From: Oscillospiraceae bacterium | GTDB lineage: Bacteria > Bacillota > Clostridia > Oscillospirales > Oscillospiraceae | Reading direction: 5' to 3' | Length of the DNA stretch: 64,000 nt | NCBI GenBank assembly: GCA_022792945.1 | Contig: JAAWBZ010000073.1 | Span: 19,408 to 83,407 of the forward strand | Part shown: positions 42,037 through 50,492 of the stretch, in pieces | Numbering within the stretch: position 1 is the first letter of the stretch | How the letters are laid out: each line of letters starts with the position of its first letter | The notes under the pieces: model-generated | Database searches by the model: none | Told to the model about the DNA's origin: nothing | Seen by the model: only the letters and a program-made list of their open reading frames with translations | Position numbers and translations under genes: made by a program

Positions 42037-42705
42037 TCAGTCCTCCAAGCAACATTGTATGTGGGTATCGATCTCCGCCGCGATGTCCGCCGCGGGGCGG
42101 ACGACGCCGCCGGGCGCGCAGTCGATCACGGTCCAGTGATAAAAGGCGGCCGCCTCCAGCGCCGCGCGGCGGCAGGTCTCCAGATAGGCCGCGTCCTTCT
42201 CGTGGATATCCGGCGGCGCGCCGCCTCCGTCGGTCCGGCGGCGCAGCAGCTCCAGGCACTGCGCCAGCGGCATGTGCATTAAAATCACCAGATCCGGCTC
42301 CGGCAGGCCCAGCTTGCCGTACTCCAGGTCGCTAAGCCAGCTTAGGAACGCCCTGCGTGCCTCCGGCGGGGCCTTGGCCGCCTGGTGCACCGCGTTGGAG
42401 GTGGTGTACCGGTCCGAGAGCACCAGTCCCCCCGCCCGGTAGTAGCGCCCCCAGTCCTGGGCGTAGGAGGCGTAGCGGTCCACCGCGTAAAAGAGCGACG
42501 CCGCGTAGGCGTTGACGTCCTCCGGCGCGCCGCCGAAAGCCCCGCCCAAATACATCCGGATCAGAGCCGAGGACGGCTCCTCATAGCGGGGAAACTGCAG
42601 ACGGCGGAAGTCCCGCCCCGCCGCCTGGAGCCGCTCGGTCAGCATTCGGAACTGTGTAGACTTGCCTGAGCCGTCGGTGCCCTCAAATACGATCAGCTTA
42701 CCCAT
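42037..42705 (-). CDS. tmk: Thymidylate kinase
   Basis: Phosphorylates dTMP to dTDP. The 222-residue protein opens GKLIVFEGTDGSGKSTQFRM (P loop), has the DR[Y/W] motif region VLSDRYTTSNAVHQ, a substrate-binding Phe-type stretch DFRRLQFPRYEEPS and an E-rich LID region LELLRRRTDGGG. It is slightly longer than the typical 205-215. It overlaps the TagA gene by 8 bases. Confidence 0.95.
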   Translation of the reverse strand: MGKLIVFEGTDGSGKSTQFRMLTERLQAAGRDFRRLQFPRYEEPSSALIRMYLGGAFGGAPEDVNAYAASLFYAVDRYASYAQDWGRYYRAGGLVLSDRYTTSNAVHQAAKAPPEARRAFLSWLSDLEYGKLGLPEPDLVILMHMPLAQCLELLRRRTDGGGAPPDIHEKDAAYLETCRRAALEAAAFYHWTVIDCAPGGVVRPAADIAAEIDTHIQCCLED

Positions 42706-43429
42706 GACGGCCTCCTCCCAGGCGGCGTCCCACCACCGCGAACACGAATTTCGGCAGGCGCAGCATCCGCTTAAACCGCCGCGGCTCCTTGACCAGACGG
42801 TAGAACCACTCCATGCCGATGCGGCTGACCCAGGCCGGGGCGCGCTTCACCGTCCCGGCGAAAGCGTCCAGCGAGCCGCCCAGGCCCATCAGCAGAGACG
42901 CACCCAGCTCGTCCAGATGCGCCGCCATGAACTTCTCCTGCTTGGGCGAACCCAGGCACACGAACACCACGTCTGCCTCGGCCTCCCGGACAGCCTGTAC
43001 CACAGGACCCTCATCCTGAAAGTAGCCGTCCGCCGTGCCGCAGATGCAAAGACCCGGGTTGGCCGCGCGCATTTTCTCCGCCGCCAGCTCCGCGACGCCG
43101 GGCTTGGCCCCCAGCAGATACAGCCGCTTTCCCGCCGCCGCCAGCACCGGCAGCAGCGCCGCGGCAAAGTCCACCCCCGACACCCGGGCGCGCAACGGCG
43201 TCCCCAAAATCTTCGCCCCCAGCAGCACGCCCACGCCGTCGGGCAGCACCAGGGCCGCGCCGTTGAGCAGACGGCAGAAACTGCTGTCGTGCATGGCCTC
43301 GTAGACGATCTCAGGGTTGGGCGTCACACAGTAGTGCGCCGCGCCGCCGTCCAGGATGCCGCGGGCCTGCGCCACCGCCTCTTCCATGGTCACATTGTCA
43401 AACTGTACGCCCATCACGTCGATTTTCAC
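42698..43429 (-). CDS. WecG/TagA/CpsF family glycosyltransferase
   Basis: TagA adds ManNAc to undecaprenyl-PP-GlcNAc in teichoic acid linkage synthesis; WecG and CpsF relatives act on other polymers. The 243-residue protein has IDVMGVQFDNVTMEEAV, the catalytic-region TPNPEIVYEAM, LPDGVGVLLGAKILG, LYLLGAKPGVAELAAEKM and VCLGSPKQEKFMA. The GTG at 43429 is chosen because GGAGGG precedes it by 7-8 bases. It heads a six-gene operon ending with the zinc dehydrogenase. Together with the LCP protein it suggests a wall glycopolymer. Confidence 0.9.
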   Translation of the reverse strand: MKIDVMGVQFDNVTMEEAVAQARGILDGGAAHYCVTPNPEIVYEAMHDSSFCRLLNGAALVLPDGVGVLLGAKILGTPLRARVSGVDFAAALLPVLAAAGKRLYLLGAKPGVAELAAEKMRAANPGLCICGTADGYFQDEGPVVQAVREAEADVVFVCLGSPKQEKFMAAHLDELGASLLMGLGGSLDAFAGTVKRAPAWVSRIGMEWFYRLVKEPRRFKRMLRLPKFVFAVVGRRLGGGRHG

Positions 43430-43463
43430 CTGCGGACCCTCCCGGATACGGATAGATAGGGTT

Positions 43464-43492
43464 ATCATACCACACTGGGGACGGTTTGTCAA
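43464..43492 (-). promoter_or_regulatory. Promoter of the tagA-tmk-mltG operon
   Basis: Perfect TTGACA (43487-43492) and TATGAT (43464-43469) with 17-base spacing on the minus strand, 35 bases before the GTG start. Confidence 0.85.
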
Positions 43493-43523
43493 AACCGCAG
43501 GCGCATTCTCTCCATTTCCCCTC

Positions 43524-43552
43524 TTTACTTTTTCACTTTACAATGGTACTAT
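43524..43552 (+). promoter_or_regulatory. Probable promoter of yerC
   Basis: TTTACT (43524-43529) and TACTAT (43547-43552), 17 bases apart, in an AT-rich stretch 44 bases before the yerC start. Four of six bases match in each hexamer. Confidence 0.5.
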
Positions 43553-43595
43553 ATGAAAAGACGTCCCCCCGCATCATTTCCTGGAGGTGCTATCC

Positions 43596-43901
43596 TTGAA
43601 CAACCGTAACAAACGCTCCGATCCGGACAACGACCTCTACCGCGCCATCCTGCTGCTGGAGTCGCCGGAGCAGTGCTATCACTTCTTCGTGGACCTCTGC
43701 ACCGTCTCTGAGCTGAAGGCCATGGAGCAGCGCTTCGAGGTGGCGAAGCTCCTGAATCAGGGCATGATCTACAGTGATATCCTCGAGCAGACCGGCGCCA
43801 GCAGCGCCACCATCAGCCGCGTCAACCGCAGCCTCAACTATGGCACCGACGCCTACCGCGCCATTTTCCAGAAGCTTGACAGCAAGGTGGGCAAGCCGTG
43901 A
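43596..43901 (+). CDS. yerC: YerC/YecD family TrpR-related protein
   Basis: A 101-residue helical DNA-binding protein related to the tryptophan repressor. It has DLYRAILLLESPEQCYHFFV, LCTVSELKAMEQRFEVAKLL and a helix-turn-helix GMIYSDILEQTGASSATISR. In Bacillus YerC is reported as essential or important, with an unclear regulon. The TTG at 43596 is preferred (GGAGG 8 bases upstream); a GTG nine bases earlier overlaps the ribosome site. It heads yerC-methyltransferase-hslO and overlaps the next gene by 4 bases. Confidence 0.92.
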   Translation: MNNRNKRSDPDNDLYRAILLLESPEQCYHFFVDLCTVSELKAMEQRFEVAKLLNQGMIYSDILEQTGASSATISRVNRSLNYGTDAYRAIFQKLDSKVGKP

Positions 43902-44647
43902 GTGCCTACGAGGCGCTGGCGGCCTCCTATGACGCGCTGACCCGCGATATTGCCTACGAAGAGACGCTTCGGTTCCTGGAGGCGGTCCTGCAGGCCCTTG
44001 ACGCGGCGCCAGAGACGGTGCTGGACTTGGCCTGCGGCACCGGCTCTCTGTCTGTGCTGATGGCCCGGCGCGGCTGGCGGGTCACGGGGGTGGACTGCGC
44101 GCCGGAGATGCTCACCGCGGCCTACGACAAGGCTCTGGCGCTGGAGGAGAACCGTCCCTTCTTCGCCTGCCAGCGCATGGAGGCCCTGGCCCTCCCCACC
44201 CCGGTGGACTTGGCGGTGTGCTGTCTCGACAGCCTCAACTATCTTACCAGCCCCGGCGACTGCCGGGAGACCTTCCGGCGGGTGTATGAGCATCTCAACC
44301 CGGGCGGCGTCTTTTTCTTTGACATCAACTCCGCCTCCAAGCTCCGCGGCCTGGACGGACAGGTATTTCTCGACGAGAGCGACGATGTGTACTGTGTCTG
44401 GCGGGCGGAGTTTGACCCGGATGAGAATATCTGCTACTATGGCATGGACCTCTTCCAGCGGGCGGGCGGCCTTTGGCGGCGCAGCTTCGAGGAGCACGCT
44501 GAGTACGCCTATGAGGCGGAGGATTTGGAAAGCTGGCTGACCGGGGCTGGCTTTTCTCGGGTGTGCGTTTACGGCGACCGGGTACTGAAAGTGCCGGAGC
44601 CGAAGGCACAGCGGATTTATTTTGCGGCGGTAAAGGAGAAATTATGA
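43898..44647 (+). CDS. Class I SAM-dependent methyltransferase
   Basis: A 249-residue methyltransferase. Motif I is TVLDLACGTGSLSVLMARRG near residue 40, the acidic SAM contact is VTGVDCAPEMLTAA, and later motifs are DLAVCCLDSLNYL and LNPGGVFFFDINSASKL. The overall pattern (including SASKLRG and D-YYGMDLF) resembles clostridial proteins annotated only as methyltransferase domain 25; the substrate is unknown. It starts with GTG in a GTGA overlap with yerC and ends in an ATGA overlap with hslO. Confidence 0.9.
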   Translation: MSAYEALAASYDALTRDIAYEETLRFLEAVLQALDAAPETVLDLACGTGSLSVLMARRGWRVTGVDCAPEMLTAAYDKALALEENRPFFACQRMEALALPTPVDLAVCCLDSLNYLTSPGDCRETFRRVYEHLNPGGVFFFDINSASKLRGLDGQVFLDESDDVYCVWRAEFDPDENICYYGMDLFQRAGGLWRRSFEEHAEYAYEAEDLESWLTGAGFSRVCVYGDRVLKVPEPKAQRIYFAAVKEKL

Positions 44648-45519
44648 GCGATCAGATCGTCCGGGCCATGACCAAGGACGGCTTTGTCAAAGCCTCTGCC
44701 ATTGCCTCCACAGCCTTGGTGGAGCGTGCCCGTCAAATCCACAAGACCTTTCCCACAGCCACCGCCGCCCTGGGACGCACACTGTCGGCGGCGTCCATGA
44801 TGGGCGACCTGCAAAAGGTGGACGACGGCTCCTTGACGCTGCAAATTCGCGGCGACGGGCCTCTGGGAACCATCCTGGCGGTGTCCGACGCCGCGGGCAA
44901 CGTCCGCGGCTATGTGGCCAACCCGCAGATTTCCCTGCTGGAGAAATACCGCGGCAAGCTGGATGTGGGTGCAGCTGTGGGCCGGGGAATGCTGACGGTG
45001 ATCCGGGATCTGCGGATGAAGGAGCCGTACATCGGCAGCGTGGAGCTGGCCACCGGTGAGATCGCCGAGGATGTGACGGCCTATTTTGCCCAGAGTGAGC
45101 AGATTCCCACCGCCTGCGCCCTGGGCGTACTGGTGGACGTGGACCAGAGCGTCCGCGCCGCCGGCGGCTACCTCATCCAGCTGCTGCCCGGTGCGCCGGA
45201 CGCGGTCATCGACCGCCTGGAGGCTGGTGTGCAGAAGGCAGGAGCCGTCACGCCCCTGCTCTCCCGGGGCATGGGGCCGGAGGAGCTGCTAAGGACAGTG
45301 CTGGATGGCTTTGAGCTGGAGATTCTGCGGACCGCGCCGGTGGCATACCGCTGCTATTGCAGCCGTGACCGCGTTGCCGCCACCCTCATCAGCCTGGGCC
45401 GCCAGGAGCTGCGGGAGATCGCCGAGGGCGGCGAGACCATCCGCGTCGGCTGCCAGTTCTGCGACGCGGATTACGCCTTCACACCGGAAGAGGTCCGGTC
45501 TCTTTTGGAAACAATTTGA
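44644..45519 (+). CDS. hslO: Hsp33 redox-regulated chaperone
   Basis: Hsp33 is a holdase that unfolds and becomes active when its zinc centre is oxidised. The 291-residue protein has the N-terminal core (LVERARQIHKTFPTATAALG, GDGPLGTILAVSDAAGNVRG) and the C-terminal zinc switch with Cys237-x-Cys239 and Cys270-xx-Cys273 (YRCYCSRDR and VGCQFCDADY). The ATG at 44644 overlaps the methyltransferase stop by 4 bases. No terminator is seen before the tRNA promoter, so read-through into tRNA-Asp is possible. Confidence 0.97.
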   Translation: MSDQIVRAMTKDGFVKASAIASTALVERARQIHKTFPTATAALGRTLSAASMMGDLQKVDDGSLTLQIRGDGPLGTILAVSDAAGNVRGYVANPQISLLEKYRGKLDVGAAVGRGMLTVIRDLRMKEPYIGSVELATGEIAEDVTAYFAQSEQIPTACALGVLVDVDQSVRAAGGYLIQLLPGAPDAVIDRLEAGVQKAGAVTPLLSRGMGPEELLRTVLDGFELEILRTAPVAYRCYCSRDRVAATLISLGRQELREIAEGGETIRVGCQFCDADYAFTPEEVRSLLETI

Positions 45520-45538
45520 CGTTTTTTCGATTTTTCGC

Positions 45539-45567
45539 TTGACATCCGGGTGTACATCGGATATAAT
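45539..45567 (+). promoter_or_regulatory. Consensus promoter of tRNA-Asp
   Basis: Perfect TTGACA (45539-45544) and TATAAT (45562-45567) with 17-base spacing. The first spacer bases TCCGG equal those of the rpsU promoter. Confidence 0.93.
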
Positions 45568-45578
45568 AAGGCACGTTG

Positions 45579-45628
45579 CTGATGTTCTATCAGTTTTTGG
45601 TTTGGGAAACGCCGCCTTGGCGGTTTTT
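45579..45628 (+). other. tRNA-Asp leader with two hairpin-plus-T motifs
   Basis: Between promoter and tRNA, CTGAT/ATCAG (loop GTTCT) is followed by five T, and CCGCC/GGCGG is followed by five T at 45624-45628. Each resembles a small intrinsic terminator. They could reduce read-through, mark RNase sites in the precursor, or be chance. Confidence 0.4.
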
Positions 45629-45637
45629 CCCTGGGAT

Positions 45638-45714
45638 GGCCCGGTGGTGCAGTCGGTTAGCACGCCAGCCTGTCACGCTGGAGGTCGACGGTTCGAGTCC
45701 GTTCCGGGTCGCCA
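45638..45714 (+). tRNA. tRNA-Asp (GTC)
   Basis: A 77-base gene with encoded CCA. The acceptor stem pairs GGCCCGG with CCGGGTC (one G-T), the discriminator is G73, which is an aspartate identity base, the D stem is GTGC/GCAC, the anticodon stem CCAGC/GCTGG closes loop CTGTCAC with anticodon GTC at 45672-45674, and the T stem holds TTCGAGT. It is a single tRNA between hslO and ftsZ with its own promoter and terminator. Confidence 0.97.
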
Positions 45715-45715
45715 G

Positions 45716-45747
45716 AAAAAGACACGCCCATAGGCGTGTCTTTTTTT
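45716..45747 (+). terminator. Terminator of tRNA-Asp
   Basis: A 13-base-pair stem (45716-45728 with 45733-45745, loop CATA) directly followed by T residues, beginning 1 base after the CCA end. Confidence 0.92.
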
Positions 45748-45780
45748 GCGGCGGCCCGGATATGACGATACAAAGCCAGA

Positions 45781-45807
45781 AAAATGCCCCGAGGTTCTCC
45801 TCGGGGC
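45781..45807 (-). terminator. Terminator of ftsZ
   Basis: GCCCCGAGG pairs with CCTCGGGGC (45786-45794 with 45799-45807) and is followed on the minus strand by ATTTTTC. It lies 6 bases past the ftsZ stop and converges with the tRNA-Asp terminator. Confidence 0.85.
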
Positions 45808-45813
45808 GCTTGT

Positions 45814-46911
45814 TTATTTATCGAAGATTTTCAGAATATCGTCAAAGTCACTGTCAATGCTGCTCTTGGACGCAGAGGGCGACGGCGGCGCGACCTTGGC
45901 CTTCTCGCTGGCGACGGTGAACATACCGGCGCCGGACTTGATGGGCGACTTGCCCGCGTTCTCGTCGAAGCCGGTGGCAATGACGGTGACGCGCATCTCA
46001 TCGTCGAAGGCGTCATCGAAAGCCGCGCCGAAGATGATATTGGCCTCGGGATTGGCCGCCTCCATGACGATGTTAGCGGCGGTTTCCACATCATCCAGGC
46101 CCAGGTCCGCCGAGCCAGTGACGTTGATCAGCACGCCCATGGCGCCGTTAATGGACGTCTCCAGCAGGGGGCTTGCCACAGCCTCCATGGCGGCCTGCTC
46201 CGCCTTGTCCCGGCCGGAGGCGGTGCCCACGCCCATATGGGCGCGGCCGGCATCCTTCATGATGGAGGACACGTCGGCAAAATCCAGGTTGATGATTACG
46301 CGCTCAGAGTAGCCCACCAGCTCAGAGATGGAGTTCACCGCCTGCTTGAGCACGTCGTCGGCAATGCCAAAGGCGTTGGCAAAGGTGATCTTCTGCTCAG
46401 TGACGTACTTCAAGCGGTCGTTGGGAATGATGATCAGCGCGTCCACCTTTTCCGACAACTCCGCGATGCCGGCCTCGGCCTGCTTCATGCGGTTGGCGCC
46501 CTCAAAGCGGAAGGGCTTGGTCACCACGCCCACGGTGAGGATGCCCGCCTCGTGGGCCAGGTCCGCGATGATGGGGGCCGCGCCGGTGCCAGTGCCGCCG
46601 CCCATGCCGGCGGTAATAAAGACCATGTCGGTGTTCTCCAGGACCTTGGCGATCAGCGCGCGGCTCTCCTCAGCAGACTTCTTGCCGATCTCCGGCTTCG
46701 AGCCTGCGCCCATGCCGCCGGTGAGCTTCTCACCAATCTGAATCTTGTTCTCGCACTTGGATTTGTTCAGATCCTGCTTATCCGTATTGACTGCTACAAA
46801 CTCCACGCCCTGCATACCGCTGGCGATCATTCTGTTGACTACATTGTTGCCGGCTCCGCCGACGCCAATGACTTTAATGGATACGACCCGATCTGCGTAA
46901 ACCTCAGACAT
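45814..46911 (-). CDS. ftsZ: Cell division protein FtsZ
   Basis: The tubulin-like GTPase that forms the division ring. The 365-residue protein has VIGVGGAGNNVVNRM at the N-terminus, the tubulin signature GGGTGTG at residues 104-110, the T7 loop NLDFADV, and a short linker before a C-terminal peptide FDDILKIFDK that would bind FtsA or SepF-type anchors. The linker is only about 30 residues. AGGAGG lies 10 bases before the ATG. It has its own promoter after ftsQ; ftsA is absent from this locus. Confidence 0.98.
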   Translation of the reverse strand: MSEVYADRVVSIKVIGVGGAGNNVVNRMIASGMQGVEFVAVNTDKQDLNKSKCENKIQIGEKLTGGMGAGSKPEIGKKSAEESRALIAKVLENTDMVFITAGMGGGTGTGAAPIIADLAHEAGILTVGVVTKPFRFEGANRMKQAEAGIAELSEKVDALIIIPNDRLKYVTEQKITFANAFGIADDVLKQAVNSISELVGYSERVIINLDFADVSSIMKDAGRAHMGVGTASGRDKAEQAAMEAVASPLLETSINGAMGVLINVTGSADLGLDDVETAANIVMEAANPEANIIFGAAFDDAFDDEMRVTVIATGFDENAGKSPIKSGAGMFTVASEKAKVAPPSPSASKSSIDSDFDDILKIFDK

Positions 46912-46991
46912 ATATTTAACGCCTCCTATGTATCGTTCATGAACACCCGGGAGTGTAATGAAAATAATCTGATCTCATTCTATTCTTTGTT

Positions 46992-47020
46992 ATTCTACCG
47001 CGAAAATCCCATCAGGTCAA
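46992..47020 (-). promoter_or_regulatory. Promoter of ftsZ
   Basis: TTGACC (47015-47020) and TAGAAT (46992-46997) on the minus strand, 17 bases apart. The leader is about 75 bases and contains a 10-base palindrome GTTCATGAAC at 46935-46944. Confidence 0.75.
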
Positions 47021-47075
47021 TACAAAATCATGAAAAACTGCCGGATTTCTCAGACAAATCACGGCGGAAACCGTT

Positions 47076-47996
47076 TTATTCATTCCACGGCTTGAAAATT
47101 GCGACACTTTTTTCCTGTAAGGTCAGATCGATCACGCCGCCCTCCTCCACCTGGGGGTCGTCCAGGATGGCGGTGAGGTACTGCATTTTGTAGCTCAGCT
47201 CGTCGGTGCCGCCCAGGTGCACCTCAAATTGGGCGCCGTACCATAGGATGATGTCGTAGGGTTTTTCCACGTTGACCTCCACGATCTGGGAGATGTAGTC
47301 GGTCTCCTCCAGCAGCGCCATCAGCTCCAGGGCCGCGGAGAGGCTGTCGGGCTGGTCGCAGTCCACCTGCGCGCCGGCGGTGGGGGCCTTGGGGGTGACG
47401 CCGGTGATCTTGGGATAGTCCGCCGCTGAAGTCTCGGCGCGCTCCAGGAGCTTCCCGCCGCCGCTCATGAGCCAGTCCGTGCCGTCGTCGGTCGTAACGG
47501 CGTAGACAGCCTTGCTCTCGACCAGATGGATCACCACGGTGTCTGGGAGCTGCCGCTCCACCCGCACCTGCTCCACGTAGGGCAGCACCGCGTTGATCCG
47601 CCCAGCGATGGCCCCCTTGCTCAGGGTGAGAAGGTTGTCCCCCCGGACCACGCCCGAGGCCTCCACCACCTCGTCCTCACGGTAGAGGCTGTTGCCGACC
47701 ACCTGAATTTTGTCCACCTTGAAGAAAATGGCCACGCCCAGCAGCACCGCCAGCACCAGCACCACCATGGTCGCCAGACGGAACGCCACGCTGCCGCGGT
47801 AGCGCCGCCGGAGGACGCCGGGGCGGCGCGGCGGCTTCTTCGGCTGTGGCTTGCGCGCTTTCTGCGGGCTGCGCGGCCGCGGACGGTCCTCTCCGGGCGG
47901 GCGGGGGCCGGGACGGCGCTGTGCAGGGGGGCGCGGGCGCTGCGACTGGGCGGGCCGGGACGGCGGACGCCGCCGCCGGTTGCTTCCTTGCTCCAT
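47076..47996 (-). CDS. ftsQ: Cell division protein FtsQ/DivIB
   Basis: A single-pass division protein that scaffolds FtsL and FtsB/DivIC. The 306-residue protein has a 70-residue Arg/Pro-rich cytoplasmic N-terminus, one membrane helix (about 72-92), a POTRA domain beginning FKVDKIQVVGNSLYREDEVV, LPYVEQVRVERQLPDTVVIH, and the FtsQ beta domain to about 290. It follows murA by 40 bases and is the last gene of the main division-wall operon. Confidence 0.93.
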   Translation of the reverse strand: MEQGSNRRRRPPSRPAQSQRPRPPAQRRPGPRPPGEDRPRPRSPQKARKPQPKKPPRRPGVLRRRYRGSVAFRLATMVVLVLAVLLGVAIFFKVDKIQVVGNSLYREDEVVEASGVVRGDNLLTLSKGAIAGRINAVLPYVEQVRVERQLPDTVVIHLVESKAVYAVTTDDGTDWLMSGGGKLLERAETSAADYPKITGVTPKAPTAGAQVDCDQPDSLSAALELMALLEETDYISQIVEVNVEKPYDIILWYGAQFEVHLGGTDELSYKMQYLTAILDDPQVEEGGVIDLTLQEKSVAIFKPWNE

Positions 47997-48036
47997 TGGG
48001 TTCTGACCTCCTCCACGGCGATGCGCCGGAACCGTT

Positions 48037-49293
48037 TCATTCGTTTTGCAGCGTCACCGCCGCGCCAGCATTGCGCAGATTCTCCGCCAGCGCCTCATAG
48101 CCGCGGCGGATATAGGGCACGCCGGTGACGCGGCTCTCTCCTTCCGCCTGCAGCGCCGCCACGATCAGCGCCGCGCCGCAGCGCAGATCCGTGGCCTCCA
48201 TGTCCGCGCCCCGGAGAGTCCCGACACCCCGGACCACTGCCCGGCGGCCATAGAGCGTGATGTCCGCGCCCAGCCTGCGCAGCTGTGGGACGTGGCGCAT
48301 GCGATTCTCAAAAATCGTCTCGGTAAAGCCTGTGGTCCCCGCCGCGCGGAGCATCGCCGCCATTACCGGGGCCTGGGCATCGGTGGGAAAACCGGGATGG
48401 GGCGCAGTGGCCACGCTCCCCGGCGGCGTCAGGCGGCCCGATGCCTGGATCCGGAGGCCGGACGCCTCCTCGGTGATCTGGCAGCCGCTGCGGCCCAGCA
48501 CCGAAATGACGGCCTCCAGGCTCCGCCGCTCCGCTCCCGCCAGGAACACGTCTCCGCCGCAGCCGGCGGCGGCGCAGAGATAGGTGGCGGTCTCAATGCG
48601 GTCCGGCATCACCGTATAGGCCGCGCCATGGAGCGGCGCCCCGCCCTGGACTGTCAGCCGGTCCGTGCCCTCGCCGGAGACCTGCGCGCCTAAAACCCGC
48701 AGGAACTGGGCCAGATCCACGATCTCCGGCTCCCGGGCGGCGTTGCGGAGCACCACCGTCCCGCGGCAGCCCAGGGCCGCCAGCATAGCGTTCTCCGTAG
48801 CCCCCACGCTGGGAAAGCGCAGGGTGAACTCCTGTCCCCGGAGTGCGCCGGCCCGGCAGGTGATCCTGTCCCCGGCCTGCTCCGCACGCGCGCCCAGACG
48901 CCCCATGGCCTGCAAGTGCAGGTCCACCGGCCGCGCCCCCAGGGCGCAGCCCCCCGGCAGGACCAGGTCCGCCCGGCCGCACCGGGCCAGCAGCGCGCCT
49001 AAAAACAGAATCGACGAGCGCATATCCCGCATCAGCTTCGCCGGGATGTCGCACCGGGCGAGGCCCGCGGCGTCCACTGCCAGTGTCCCGCCCCGGCGCT
49101 CCACCCGGCACCCCAGATGGCGCAGGATGGCCACGGCGGTCTCCACATCAGAGATGCGCGGGCAATTGCGGATCTCGCACGTCCCGGCACAGCAGACGCA
49201 CGCCGCCATAATGGGCAGAACGCTGTTTTTCGCGCCGTGAATCTCCATCACGCCGTCCAGGGGACGGCCCCCGTCGATCAAATAGGCTTCCAT
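48037..49293 (-). CDS. murA: UDP-N-acetylglucosamine 1-carboxyvinyltransferase
   Basis: Catalyses the first committed step of peptidoglycan synthesis, adding enolpyruvate to UDP-GlcNAc. The 418-residue protein has MEIHGAKNSVLPIMAACVCC, the fosfomycin-sensitive active-site Cys in LPGGCALGARPVDLHL, PSVGATENAMLAAL, VMPDRIETATYL and GFPTDAQAPVMAAM. The start at 49293 is supported by GGAGGG; an in-frame ATG at 49335 lies close to the murG stop without a ribosome site. Firmicutes often have two murA genes; this is the cluster copy. Confidence 0.97.
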   Translation of the reverse strand: MEAYLIDGGRPLDGVMEIHGAKNSVLPIMAACVCCAGTCEIRNCPRISDVETAVAILRHLGCRVERRGGTLAVDAAGLARCDIPAKLMRDMRSSILFLGALLARCGRADLVLPGGCALGARPVDLHLQAMGRLGARAEQAGDRITCRAGALRGQEFTLRFPSVGATENAMLAALGCRGTVVLRNAAREPEIVDLAQFLRVLGAQVSGEGTDRLTVQGGAPLHGAAYTVMPDRIETATYLCAAAGCGGDVFLAGAERRSLEAVISVLGRSGCQITEEASGLRIQASGRLTPPGSVATAPHPGFPTDAQAPVMAAMLRAAGTTGFTETIFENRMRHVPQLRRLGADITLYGRRAVVRGVGTLRGADMEATDLRCGAALIVAALQAEGESRVTGVPYIRRGYEALAENLRNAGAAVTLQNE

Positions 49294-49353
49294 GACTCCC
49301 TCCACATCCGCAAGGCATCCATTCAGATACCCCATGGTATGCAGGTAGCCGGA

Positions 49354-50481
49354 TTATCGTGTCTTTGCCAGCTCCAGGATCGTGGCGTAGATCTGCTCGG
49401 CGGAGTCCACCACCGCCAGTGTCCGCAGGGCGCTGCGCATGGCCGCGCACCGCGCCGGATCCTCCAGGAGACTCCGCGCCGTCTCGTAGAGCACGTCGCC
49501 GTCGCACGCGTCCTCCCGGAGCACCAGTCCAGCGCCGCGCTGTTCCAAAATGCGGGCATTTTTTTCCTGGTGATTACCCGTAGCGTTGGGCGACGGGACG
49601 ATGATGCAGGGCGTGCCGGAGGCCGCCACCTCGGAGATGGTGGACGCGCCGCCCCGGCAGATGATGAGGTCCGCCGCGGCCATGGTCAGCGGCATATCGT
49701 AGATATACTCCCGCATGTCGATGGCCGGATGGGCCTTGAGGTCCACCCCGGCCTCCCGGACATAGTCCGGCATCCACCGCCAGCCAAAGCTGCCGGTGGC
49801 GTGGATGTGCTGGAAGGGATCGCCGTCCGCGGCCTCGCGGCGCATGAATGCGGCGATCTTTTTGTTCATCTCCCGGGCCCCCAGGCTCCCCCAGTAGGAG
49901 ACCACCAGCGGCCGCTCGTCCAGCCCCAGCCGCGTCCGGGCGGCGCTGCGGGAGGTGTAGAGGAACTCCTGACGCACCGGCATGCCGGTGACCACCACGC
50001 GCTCGGGGCAGTCGTACTGCGACCGGCTCTCCTCAAAGTTCACCATGATCCGCGCGGCCCCCTTGGCGACCATCCGGGTGGTAAGGCCCGGCACGGCGTT
50101 GGATTCGTGAATGGCCGTGGGAACGCGCCGCCTCGCGCCCTGGCGCAGCATGGGAAAGCTGGCATAGCCGCCGGTACCCACGATCACGTCGGGCTGGAAA
50201 GCGGCGAGAATGCGGTCGGCCTTGCGGCAGGCGCCGTGGATATGGCGCAGGGCCTGCACGTTGTGCCACAATGCCGCGGGCGTGGGCCTGCGCTGGAAGT
50301 TGGATATGGTCAGGGTCTCCAGGGGGAACCCCTCCCGCGGGACCAGATTCCGCTCCATGCCGTCGTCGGCGCCCACAAAGAGGATACCGCAGTCCGGCCG
50401 CCGCTCCCGCAGCAGCTTGGCGACGGCAATGGCCGGATTGATATGCCCGCCGGTCCCGCCGCAGGTAAAAATCACGTTCAT
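49354..50481 (-). CDS. murG: MurG, lipid II-forming GlcNAc transferase
   Basis: Transfers GlcNAc to lipid I at the inner membrane face. The 375-residue GT28 protein has the N-terminal glycine loop FTCGGTGGHINPAIAVAKLL, VGTGGYASFPMLRQG, AIHESNAVPGLTTR, VSYWGSLGAREMNKKI, and the donor-site AADLIICRGGASTISEVAA with PNATGNHQEKNA. Length is standard. It starts 11 bases after ftsW. Confidence 0.98.
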   Translation of the reverse strand: MNVIFTCGGTGGHINPAIAVAKLLRERRPDCGILFVGADDGMERNLVPREGFPLETLTISNFQRRPTPAALWHNVQALRHIHGACRKADRILAAFQPDVIVGTGGYASFPMLRQGARRRVPTAIHESNAVPGLTTRMVAKGAARIMVNFEESRSQYDCPERVVVTGMPVRQEFLYTSRSAARTRLGLDERPLVVSYWGSLGAREMNKKIAAFMRREAADGDPFQHIHATGSFGWRWMPDYVREAGVDLKAHPAIDMREYIYDMPLTMAAADLIICRGGASTISEVAASGTPCIIVPSPNATGNHQEKNARILEQRGAGLVLREDACDGDVLYETARSLLEDPARCAAMRSALRTLAVVDSAEQIYATILELAKTR

Positions 50482-50492
50482 AGCGTCCCCAC

